Assembly: GCA_902651635.1 (NCBI GenBank)
Contig: CACRSC010000042.1
Coordinates: 47,727 to 111,726 of the forward strand
Direction of reading: 5' to 3'
DNA length: 64,000 nucleotides
Origin: Mastigamoeba balamuthi
Taxonomy: Eukaryota > Evosea > Mastigamoebida > Mastigamoebidae
The position numbers and the translations under genes are program-made. Below are positions 11,544 to 21,754 of this stretch, piece after piece. Numbering within the stretch: the first letter of the stretch is position 1; every line of letters begins with the position of its first letter. Under the pieces are notes generated by a model. It ran no database searches. It saw only the letters and a program-made list of their open reading frames with translations, and was not told where the DNA came from.

Positions 11544-11930
11544 TCACTGCGCCGCCTGGGCGCGCAACTTGCGGGCGAGCAGAAGCATCTGGTTCTCCCA
11601 CGCCTCGTGCTCGTACTTGACCTTCATAAACGCCTTGTAGTCCGACTCTGCGCACCGCGCGCTCCGGTCAGAGCGGCCTCGGGGGAGCGAGCGAGCGGGA
11701 GGGGAGGTGCGGAGCAGGCGACCGAGGAGGGCGCAAGGGCAGCGAACCTGAGGGGTTGTCCTTGAGGATGGCCTTCGGAGGCTCCGGCGGCCCCACGCGC
11801 TTGGCCTCTGCCATCCACCTGACCTCCTCCTGCTTCTCGTGCTCGCGCCTCGCCAGCTCCTCCGCGCTGGGCGGCGGCGGCGGCTGGTACCCCTTGGGCG
11901 GCGCGATGCCCGCCGCGGGCGAACAACGTC
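11544..11930 (-). CDS. Small uncharacterised charged protein, 5' end uncertain
   Basis: Two exons splice cleanly: one ending at 11748 (..KAILKDNPS) and 11647-11544 (ESDYKAFMKVKYEHEAWENQ..RAQAAQ), joined by GTTCGC..GCGCAG in phase 1. Upstream the frame stays coding-like (a proline run, then EELARREHEKQEEVRW) back to an in-frame stop near 11940 without meeting an ATG. The first ATG, at 11814, would give only 57 residues. Either a further 5' exon exists (TACTGAC just upstream looks like a branch point) or translation starts at 11814. The product is lysine/glutamate-rich and probably helical. Family not recognised. Confidence 0.4.
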   Translation of the reverse strand, partial: DVVRPRRASRRPRGTSRRRRPARRSWRGASTRSRRRSGGWQRPSAWGRRSLRRPSSRTTPQVRCPCALLGRLLRTSPPARSLPRGRSDRSARCAESDYKAFMKVKYEHEAWENQMLLLARKLRAQAAQ

Positions 11931-12260
11931 AGTACCGGTACAGGACCGCCGCAACAACGTTTTTGCCCGCTCGTTCACTTATAAAATGGCGGAAACCACA
12001 CCGCCCACTTTATCCGCGAGCCAAGGGACACAGGGACGCCGAACACGCGGCGGGAGGGGGAGAGTGCGTACTCGGCGGGCGGGCTGTGCGGGTCTCTGCT
12101 CCTCTTTGCTCTCCAAGCAGCCCATTGCGCCTCGGGATGGGGTAGAGAGAGAGCTGTGCGGTTAGGTTTGTGCTATATCGCCTGACGTCAAGATTCTGTC
12201 TGCACACCAGATTTTCGGCTGGGATATCGCCCTCGGGGAGAGAACACACCTCGCGCGGGC

Positions 12261-15200
12261 ATGTCGACAGGCGACCAAGCAAAGCCCCAGCAGGGAGGAC
12301 CTGTGAGTATCAAGCCCTTGGCGCCCGTCGCTGAACGCCTCTGCAGGACCGTGCTGAGCGTCTCAGTCTGCGCGCAGCAAACCTGAATGTGGCGCTCGGC
12401 GTCACGCGGCGCCCCGACGAGCGCGAGCTCCGCGCGCTCGACAGCAGCCTCAAGGTATCGCGGGAGATCCTTCCCCCAACAGGTGAAATTCCAACCTCGC
12501 GTGTAATGCCTGCGATGACGTCCAGAGGAACACGGCGTTTGTGAAGAAGCTCAAGTCGCTCAGCGAGGACGCGTGCGAGTCGCTGTGCACGGAGATCGCG
12601 TCCCTCAACCTCAGCAAGTACGTCTCGGAGATGGCGAGCGCCGTCGCCGAGGCCAAGCTCCCGCGCCCCGCAGACATCTCCGCGGCCGTCAAGGTTTGCG
12701 CCATCATGCAGAGATTCACCTCCAGATTCTCGCCTGAGAGATATGCCGATTGAATCTGCGTGGCCTCCGGAATCCAGGTCTGCTCGCTGCTGCACCAGCG
12801 ATACGCCGAGTTCTCGCAGCTGCTGCCGCAGGAGCTGCTCAAGGCGTACAGGGAGACAGGCGCCGCCCTCAAGTCCTCGGACCCCGCCCGCCAGTCGCGC
12901 CAGCGCGTCCTCGTGCGCCTGCTGGCCGAGCTGACCGTCGCCGGCGTCTGCCCGGACCTCTCGCCCCTGGGCAGCATGCTCAAGGACGCCGTCAGGCCCG
13001 AGGAGCAGGCGCCGGCGGGCTTCGCGCTGCTGCCCGTCGTCGTGGCGTTTGTGCGCGCGACGGCCGACGACGTGCTGGGCGTCGGCGGGAAGACGCCCGA
13101 GGCCGAGCGGGTGGGGTCTCCCGAGCACAGGGCCGCGATGGGGAAGATCTGCGAGGCCTACTTCGCAGCGGCGTGCAGGCACCTCGCCGAGCAGCACGAG
13201 GCCCTGGGCGACATGGAGCACGACAACCGCGTGGCGATGGAGACCAAGGGCGAGGTCGCCGAGTCCCAGACCGCCGCCTACGAGGTTCTGCGCAAGAACT
13301 ACGAGAAGCTCGTCGCCAACATCTCCATGTGACCCACAGCGACCCCCTCGTCCTGCCCCCCTTCGGGAATGACGCGTGTGCTCTGCGCAGGCTCGCGGAC
13401 CTGCTGGGGCAGGCGATGCCGCAGATGCCCGAGAGGGAGAGCCTGACGAGGATAACCGAGGCGGCGGATAAGCCCGCAAAGGGCGAGACGGAGCCGCCAC
13501 CGATGTGGGAGAACGAGGCCACTCGCACGTTTTACGAGTGCCTGCCGGACCTCGCCGAGCTCGTACCCGCCTCTGTGCTGCACAAGGGCGACAAGACGTC
13601 GGACGTCGACAAGCCCATCGACCCCTCAGAAGTCGCAGCTGACGCAGAGAGCGACGAGAAGGCGTCGTCTGCGATGCCGGTGCCCGAGACGCCCGCCGTC
13701 GTCGTCGTCTCGGCAATGATGCCCGGCTCGATGTCGGTCGACAGGCTGCTGAAGCAGCTGCCCGAGTGCCTGAGCAGGGACCTCATCGACAGCGCCGCCG
13801 TCGACTGGTGCTACCTCAACACGCGGCCCAACCGCAAGAAGCTGCTGCGCGCGCTGTTCGCCGCCCCGAGGACGATGCTTGGCGTGCTGCCGTACTACTG
13901 CAGGCTCGTCGCCGCGCTGACGCCCGTGTGCAAGGACCTCGCACCAGGGCTGGTGACGCTGCTCGACGACGAGTTCAAGCAGTTGCTGACAAAGAAGGAC
14001 TCCAGCTTTGTCGAGTCAAAAATACGGGTGTGTTTCTTTACCCAGTCGGCGGCTCCTTTGAGGCATCATACTAACGACGCGGATTAGAACGCGAGGTACA
14101 TCGGAGAGCTGACCAAGTTCAAGCTGTGCCCGAGGGACGTCGTGTTCAACTGCCTGCGCTCGTGCATTGACGACTTCGGGTACTGGAACATCGAGACGCT
14201 CTGTACACTGATTGACACGTGCGGGCGGTTCCTCTACCGCTCGCCCGAGACCCATGTCCGCACGAAGAACCTGGTGAGTCCATGCCATCCTTTGCGTTCC
14301 ATCTAATGCCGCTGCCTCCAGCTGGAGATCATGATGAGGCTCAAGAGCGCCAAAAACCTGGACCCCAGGAGCGAGGCCATGGTCGAGACGGCGTACTTCC
14401 AGTGCGTGCCCCCGGACCGATGCCACAAAGACAAGCCCCTCACTCCTGTTCAGAAATACGTGAGTGCCCTTGTTATCCCCGCACCTGCTTTGTTCACCTG
14501 CCTTTTTTACTGAACGAAACCGTAGATCCGTCACTTGCTGTGGGCCGAGTTCAATGCCAGCAACGGGAAGAAGGTCGTTCACCAGCTCCGCATGCTCGAT
14601 TGGGACCAATACGAGGCAAGTCGCCACATGCCAAGAGCAAGGAATCGTAACGTGACTCATCTTGCAACAGGACTACACGGCGAGGTGCCTCGTTAACGTG
14701 CACAAGTACAAGTTCAGCGACGTGCCGCTGCTGGCTAGTCTGATCGCCGGGCTCGCGCGCCACAACGAAACGCTCACCGTCAAGTGCGTCGACCTGCTGA
14801 TGGAGGACATACTCGACGCCTTGGAGAGGAACGAGACGTCGGAGCAGCAGAAGAGGATCGTGCAGATGAAGCTGCTCGGCGAGTTGTACAACTTCGTCAT
14901 ACTCGACTCGCCGATCATCTTCGACACGCTCTACCTCCTCATCACGCACGGTCACGACGGTACTCAACCCATCGACATCGAACCGCATTTTGTGACGCAG
15001 GCAATACAGCCAAGTCCGTGAGCAGCGGGGAGTCAGCACGTCTCGACGACACGTCAGATTTCTTCAGGATCAGGCTCGTACGAAGACTCTCTGCCTGGCC
15101 GCACGCAGAGTTTCGAGAGTTTCTCACGAATGCTGATCAGGTGTGCACGCTGCTCAACACGTGCGGAGGGTTCTGGAAGAAAGGAAAGACCGCCAGGAGG

Positions 15201-16265
15201 CTCGACCGCTTTCTCGTTTTCTTCAACGTAATCTACTCAGCACTCCCTCCCAATCCGATCTCGGCCATCGTTAAGGCTGCCATGTACAGCGGTACCTGCT
15301 CACCAAAGACGCGATGCCGACCGACGTGTCGTTCATGGTTGACGACTGCTTCGAGGCACTGAGGCCTGCACTGAAGCGCCCGCAGACAATCGAAGAGGCA
15401 GACGCTGCTCTGCACACGTTCTTCGAGCAAGAGCAAGGTCGCAAAACACGCGCTTCTTCTCTTACTCTGCTCACATTTACCACCAGCCAACATCAAGGCG
15501 ACGGCGGCCGGAGAGATGGCCGCGGAGAGTTCCGACGACGAGAGCCAGGAGAACTCGGAAGAAGAGGATGCCGCAGCTAACGAGGATGCAGCCTCGTCCG
15601 ACGAGGACAGCAACTCTGAGGTGGACGACGTCGACGAGGAGGACACGTCCTCGTCGGACGAAAGCGACGAGGAGGAGAAGCAGAGGATAGCGGACAGGGA
15701 GATCGAGCGAGAACTGGAGAGGATCGTCGAGGAGGGAGTGGCGCGCAGGGCCGGCGAGAGAAAGAAGTTCGACGTCCACATCCCGCCGGGGATCATCGAT
15801 GCTGCAGCCAGTGCCGTGCCCTCGCGCAAGTCGAGCAAGGACCAGCAGCCGCAGCAGCCTGCCGGGCTTGCCTTCACGCTGCTCGTCAAGAAGGGAAGCA
15901 AACCACAGGTACACCAGCGGTTTCTGCCGTCGCATTGACCCCTTGGCCAGACCAAGGAGATTGTGCTGCCGTCGGAGTGCCCGCTGGTCCAGACAGCCCA
16001 GACGACGCAGAGGCAGGCACAGGAGGAGAAGGACCGCCTGAAGAGACAAATCCTCAGCTCGGTGGTGCGCAGCGTCCCACGGATCCGCGGAAATCGCAGT
16101 GACCTTGATGCGATACTCTTACAGGCTGAGGAGGAGGCTCGAGAAGCGATCCAGAATGCGCTGACACACGGTGACCGCGGGGCTGTGCTTGTGCCGATCA
16201 CTCAAAGGCCAGTTCGCTCGTATGGGGGAAGAAGCTACGGCTCCAGGGGGAGCCACCGGCCGTGA
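12261..16265 (+). CDS. UPF2: UPF2, nonsense-mediated decay factor
   Basis: Fourteen exons: 12261-12302, 12347-12454, 12526-12693, 12778-13328, 13391-14027, 14088-14273, 14322-14459, 14526-14615, 14671-14959, 15001-15077, 15141-15227, 15290-15437, 15487-15908, 15951-16265. All phases agree and give 1085 residues. The family block RPDERELRALDSSLK-RNTAF sits at the N terminus. Three MIF4G-type helical domains follow (about 40-250, 385-560, 580-800), with the second recognisable from L-x-T-R-P-N-R-K-K. A long Asp/Glu/Ser stretch (about 855-905) precedes the C-terminal UPF1-binding region. In known systems UPF2 bridges UPF1 and UPF3 at exon junctions, which suits an intron-rich genome. The intron at 14616-14670 is GC-AG (GCAAGT donor), and the intron before exon 6 carries a perfect TACTAAC branch site. 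Confidence 0.97.
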
Positions 16266-16275
16266 CAAGAACATG

Positions 16276-16335
16276 GAACGCGGTTGTCTTGGGTGATCAC
16301 ACAATCAGTAGAACGCGGTTGTCTTGGGTGATCAC
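16276..16335 (+). repeat. 25-bp exact direct repeat after UPF2
   Basis: Copies at 16276-16300 and 16311-16335 (beginning GAACGCGG and ending GTGATCAC) are separated by 10 bases, just past the UPF2 stop and before tRNA-Leu. This is probably in the UPF2 3' UTR. No known element recognised. Confidence 0.7.
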
Positions 16336-16429
16336 GCAAACAAAACAGCACACGATTGACTGGTTTTCTAACGCAGAGAAGGCATGATGGATCGTTGGAA
16401 CTTGCTTTATGATATAAATAACATGTGAA

Positions 16430-16511
16430 GTGTTCGTGGCCGAGCGGTCTAAGGCGGCACCTTGAGGTGGTGTTCTCTTCGGAGGCGAGGGTTCGAATCC
16501 CTTCGAACACA
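16430..16511 (+). tRNA. tRNA-Leu (anticodon GAG)
   Basis: An 82-nt cloverleaf with a long variable arm. The acceptor GTGTTCG pairs perfectly with CGAACAC and is followed by A73, as in tRNA-Leu (tRNA-Ser has G73). The anticodon stem GCACC/GGTGT encloses TTGAGGT, so the anticodon is GAG. The variable arm folds as CTC-TTCG-GAG and the T loop is TTCGAAT. The nearest T-run (TTTTTT) is about 54 bases downstream. Confidence 0.92.
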
Positions 16512-17876
16512 TTTATTCCCGTTAATGAAGGGCTGTGCCACCAGCCAGCAAGGGATTCGACAACTTTTTTGTTGAACACCTTCAACTTTGTCGCGGTCTT
16601 CAACATTGTGATCTTGAGTTTCTTCATACACTCGCCTGCTGTACTTGTGCAAATTGCACTGGTTATATATTATTCTCACTTTAAGTGGGTTTAGAGGTAA
16701 AAATGACCCAGTAGATCACGTTATCATCTGAAGAGCAATCACCCTTTGGCATTGTGCGAACCCTTACATGATATTGGTGTGGTTATCATCATAGTGGTCA
16801 TGGGTATGCAGGTGCTTCAGAGAGATTGTAATTCTGAGCAATATCCTTGAGATTATTCACTAACTGTGTGAATAATCTCTGTCTTTCACAGTCAGAACTA
16901 TTCTGCTTAAAACGAGTTCAGTGCTGCTTTTTTTCAAAGCAATATGTTCTCTGTTTCTTCTCTTATTTGTGTTTATGATGAGCGGTACCTGGATTTTCAA
17001 AAGGAATTCCTGATCCGACGGTATGATCATTGTCTATTACTACATTCAGAAGCCCAAGTTGATCAAGTGGCCTGTCGTGGTCTACAACATCACCAAGCTG
17101 CTAGTGCCATGCAGTAACATGATCAGCACTAAGGTGCTGAGGCACAGGAAACAATCAGGATGTGACACATGTGCACAGCCACATTGAGAAAGTCTTTGCA
17201 GACTTGAAGAACACATTGACAGTCCTTTGAGAGCCCTTTGCTGGGCCCATTAAGCAGCTCGATAACATTAACTTCTTCACTGCAGGGCTTCATATTGCTT
17301 GTCTCTGAAAACCCCCGTTTTCCTCACTTAAGAAGAAAAAAACAAGGAATAATCCCCTCAGTAAAACCTGTGGCTACTCTGTTACCTTTTGCCATGGTAA
17401 ACAATACCACAGGTCAAAAAGCAATCCAGATCATGATGATTATGAAGTGATGAATTATAGGATTATCTGTTCTTATTTGAGATGTCACATAAATATTGCA
17501 ATACCTTTAGGTTATTATGGCACAGACTAGCAGATATATTCCAGTGACATTACCCAAAAATGATGTTAAATTGCCTTTTTCATAACACTAGTTACATTTC
17601 TGCTGCCATTTCTGCTGTACGAGTACTGACTTTAGCACTTTGCCAACAGGTTTATCAGAAGGCACTATCCCAAAACATCATAGGGCAACCCCCAAATATG
17701 TGAGTATTAGCTGCACAGATATACTTATGATCCATTCGACATAACATCAACAGGGTTGGCTGAGGCTGCTCATGTCTTCAATTTTAGTAACATTCTACTC
17801 AGCTATTAATTGCCCACTGAGACAAAGATATTAACGTACATTGACATCAAATGGTTGTTTCTTATTTCATCAAGAT
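16512..17876. other. AT-rich intergenic island with transposon remains
   Basis: This stretch is strongly AT-rich compared with both flanking genes and has no usable gene. The only recognisable content is the decayed tail of a DDE transposase at 17171-17308, entered separately. Upstream frames (about 16990-17160) may be more of the same element but cannot be aligned with confidence. Confidence 0.6.
17171..17308 (+). pseudogene. Remnant of a DDE DNA-transposon transposase
   Basis: Frame +1 reads HSHIEKVFADLKNTLTVL, a stop, then a stretch ending FFTAGLHIACL. This matches position by position the C-terminal end of the transposase at 54890-55859 (H-x-x-x-V-E-T-V-F-A-H-V-K ... F-G-L-H-N-R-L). The E of I-E-K-V-F-A is the presumed third catalytic residue. 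One in-frame stop is present and the upstream coding part is not readable, so it is a dead copy of the same or a sister family. Confidence 0.6.
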
Positions 17877-20487
17877 TCAATGTGTGCTTTGCTCTTTTCT
17901 TAATGCAGCAGCATTTTTAGGAGGAAGGTCGTCAGGATACTCTTCAATATACTTGCATAGTGCATTTGGTTCAGCTGTGCCAGACATCAGCTCCATCTCC
18001 ACGTTCCTGTAGTTTGCCAGCATCTGTGATCTGACCAGACACAGCCTATCACTGAAGCCGATGATCTCATGAACACGAGTCAAGGTCTTGAACCCCTTGA
18101 GGGGAACAGAACCCAGGCACCTTGTAGCAATGACCTCCTTGCAGCTGTTCCGAACGGCATCTGTGATGCAAATCGTTGATCCAATATCCTTGTTTATCGC
18201 CTCTAGCCTTGAAGCCATGTTAACCTGCACAGAAGAAGTTCTTTAGTCTGCGTTCTGGTGACCCGGGAAGTGAAATGATAAGTACAATGTCTCCGATGAC
18301 AGTGTAGTTCATTCTTGACATGCTTCCAACGTTGCCACAGAACACAGGGCCACTGTTGATGCCGATCCTGATTGCCATCCTCTTCCCGATGAGCTTCTCA
18401 AACACTACGTTGAGCTGGTCCAGCGCCTCACATATCTCGACTGCCGACTTGCAGGCCAACAATTGGTGATCCTTTACATGCTCTGGAACGTTCCAAATCG
18501 CCTTTCAGGAAGAGAGGTTGTCAGAAACAATTGATTTGAGTCCGTTCCAAATTAAATTGCTCACCATTATAGCGTCACCGATGTATTTGTCAATGGTCGC
18601 GTGGTTCTGAATGAGAATCGAGGAGAATGTCTCAAACATGGTCTGGAGGATTCCAAACACCACGCTCACACTGTGCTCTTCCATTGTCGATGTGAACTGC
18701 GCCACATCCAGGAACATGACCGTGCACATCCTCTGCTTCATCGTTAGCTCTCTGCATGCAGACAGGCCAGAGTGAGCAGGCAAAGAAAGTAGGTGAATAA
18801 CATCAGCCAATGGGAGTGACCGCACGGCTTTTTGTTGTTGCGTATGAGCCAGTGCACCACTGTATGGGGGACGTATACAGAGAACGACTCGAGGGCCACT
18901 GTCATCTGGTGTGCAGTGGACAGCATCGTTCGCAACTCCGTGAGTATACTTGATCCATCTGGGCACTTGGAGTCGAACTGCATTTCGGACAGGTTGCTGA
19001 GGTGCCTGGTGATCAGCCGGATCTGGCGCGTTACCGACGTAACCACCACAACAATTGCTGCGCTCATGGCCAGCACGAGCGCACACACAATCACCACGAC
19101 CGTGACCATGGAGTCCGACGCCCTCTTCTCGGCTTCCGTAGTTTCGCCCAGGACGTCGCCTGTGAAGTCGGAGATGGGGAACACGAGGAATACCCACCCC
19201 GAGCCCTCGGGGACCGCGAGCAGGTTCACGTCATGGTACTTGCCATCAGCCGTGAACGAGAATTCCTTGCGGACACCGCCAGTGCAGGCCAGCCAGTACT
19301 CGACGGGGACCCTGACTGAGGAGTTGGGGTGGCTGGCCACCGTGTAGGTGCTGAGGCCATCGGGTGTGACGACAGTACCCTCGGTGATAGCAACGAGGTT
19401 CATAGAACCACTGTCCTGGAAGACCATGGCGAAGCTGTTCTTGGTGATGCGCAGTGATCCGAAGTAATCTGTGAGCCACTTCATGCTGAAAGAGATGTGC
19501 AGCGCCCCCATGAAGGTGGTCATGTTTGAAGGGATGCGCTTCGTGTAGAAGGGCTTGGGCATGCGCGCGGCCGTGTCGTACATCACCGACCAGATCAGGG
19601 GCCTGCTCTTGTTGGACATCACCGACCTGCGAGAGGGTTGCTGCTCAGACGCTCGTCATGGAAGAAGCGGACGGAGGGCGAGGCGGGGCTCACCAGTAGT
19701 AACGCGTTGTGATGGGAAAATTGGGAGTGTTGGCCGTGGTGATGTTGGTGGGGGCGAAGGAGGTTGTGTTGTAAAGGCCGATGGTGTATGTGCTGTTGTG
19801 CTCTCGCTGGTCGTACGCGCCCCACTTGATCCTGTATGGCTGCGCCTCCGTGTTGATGGAAAACATGTGATGTCCCTCGTTGTTTTCCAGTGTGAGTGCC
19901 TGCCTCTACACGTCAGTCACAGCATTGGGGCGGCCACAGGATGGGAGAGCTCAATTCTGCTCTCCCGTTTTATGGCCATTGATTGTCTATACGGAGCAGA
20001 ACTGACGACGCACGAATGTGCAGAACGTAGGGGTCTGCATCATCTCGGGCAGAGCGATGCTAAAGAGTAGTGGCGAGGAGAACACGGTTTCACGGACTGA
20101 CGGGATGGCGGTGATGTCGACCCCCGAAAACTGCAGGCGCTGCACGACCGTCTCGATAAATTGCACGGGTCTCGCGATCTCCTTGGCGAAGGCGTCGCGG
20201 GTTTTGTCAATGACAAGCCTGCGCCCGATGCCCGCCTGTGTGTCGATGCTGCTGCGAGAGACGCTCGAGAACGACGCGATGCTGCTCCTCCACTCGACGG
20301 TGAGCGAGACGATCGACGTCCCCGCGATGGCCAGCGACCCCGAGACGATGATCCCGATGAACAGCACCTGCATCGGCACCGTCATCCCTCCTCGCTTCTG
20401 CCACGGCCTCTCGTCGAGCGACGATGTCTTGCTGCTGGTGCTGCTGCGCCGAGATGTCTCGGGTGCTGTCTCCTGTACCTGTTCCAT
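17877..20487 (-). CDS. Receptor-type class III nucleotidyl cyclase
   Basis: Six exons: 20487-19993, 19899-19694, 19626-18826, 18751-18565, 18501-18286, 18224-17877. Phases agree and give 750 residues. A first membrane helix lies at about 37-64, an extracellular Cache-like sensor region at about 65-405 (with motif RYYWSVMSNKSRPLIWSVMY), and a second helix at about 406-432 followed by a HAMP-like linker. A single cyclase domain follows (about 503-700): VMFLDVAQFT with metal Asp, YIGDAIM with second Asp, GINSGPVFCGNVGS, and YTVIGDIVNMASRLE. It should act as a homodimer making cAMP or cGMP from the cytoplasmic face after ligand binding outside. The residue before Tyr in MNYTVIGD is Asn where adenylyl cyclases usually carry Asp, so substrate preference is open. 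Confidence 0.95.
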
Positions 20488-21754
20488 CTTTTGTCTGGAA
20501 GTCGACTAATTCTGAACGGAGTATCTGGTGCGGTGCCAGAGAGGGCAAAGTGGAAAATGGATGCCGATTCACTTCCACCCTGTTCGCCCGGACTTTCTTC
20601 CTGGTCATCTGCAGGTCGCCTCTCGAGGTGTCTCGCCGAAAGCCAACGATTCCCCCGTGCGAGCCCACTCTGGTGACCGATGGATAATCAGTAATAAGTC
20701 TCCATAAAAGGTAATGAGATGTGTTCCTCAGGTGTTGTTCATCACCGTCGATATTAATGTTCTGCTCGCCTGGCGATTCTACACAAGCTGCATTGCTTGC
20801 TTCTACAAGCGGGGTTTTGGTCAACATCATGCCAGTGATGCATTTCCACCCCAGGTGGGTAAGAGAATGGGGAAATAGTGAGTGCCCTCTCCTTTCCGGG
20901 GGCTTCTGGGGACTTTACTGCGTCCCGCTTGAGGCAGAACGCAGCGACAGGGCCCTCCTCCCCTTCACGTGCGCACACGGGCGACGAGGCGTACCGCTGG
21001 TGAATGCGTACGGCCACATCTAGTGGGGTGTGGCACCCTCGAAGTGGCCCAACCATGCCGACGAGGGCCCGCACCGCACGTCGTACGTGGAGTTACATCT
21101 GGCAGGGCAACGGGGCCTGCGTACGAGACGGCGTTTCGGAAGTACCCACTGTGCCGCATGAGCTCCTCGGTCGCTCCTCAATCACGCCAGCAGCGAGGCG
21201 CTGTCTAGCCCACATCGGGGGCCATTGCACGTGTCTTCAGCCACATGTTGATGCCGGTGCACTCTGCGCGATGACCCCTGCGGATGAGGCCACGCGTTGA
21301 GGGCAGAGACAGCAGTGCAGCGTGGGGCTGGCGCCTGAGATATCTGGAAACACAGCGACGCGTGCCTCGCCCCAAATTGCCACCATGCGGGAGCTGACTG
21401 CAGCCCCTGGGTGAGGACATGGGGGCTACCTCACGCGGCCACGGCTACATGGCGAGCGGAGATTAGGGTGGAAACCAGTCTGCGAGGCTGCGAACCTGCA
21501 GGCTCTGACGAGTAAGTGGATCCCGCCGATACTGACGAGGTGGCGGAGTCGCAGTATGGCTGAATGGCTCGAAGGCAAGTTAAAAAAGAAGTCGTTCAGC
21601 CACCCCTATTCCAAATTACCCCGCAATTGGTCTTTTTCACTAGAGGGTTGAGTCAACTGAGTGCCGTGAGTGGTTATTGTGTAATACAACAACGTTGCTT
21701 GGCGGGGGAAAACGAAAAAAAAAAAGCAAGCACGTCGTTGATACTGAAGTGCTG
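20488..21754. other. Intergenic region between cyclase and DOCK genes
   Basis: About 1.3 kb without a supportable gene. It should hold the cyclase promoter (right side of 20487) and the DOCK 3' UTR (left of 21755). Open frames here carry no family resemblance and no convincing splice pattern. Confidence 0.5.

Noticed and set aside
12310-13716. 468-codon open frame antisense to UPF2
   Set aside because: It crosses UPF2 introns and exons alike, is Arg/Ala-rich low-complexity text, and arises from GC-rich third positions on the sense strand.
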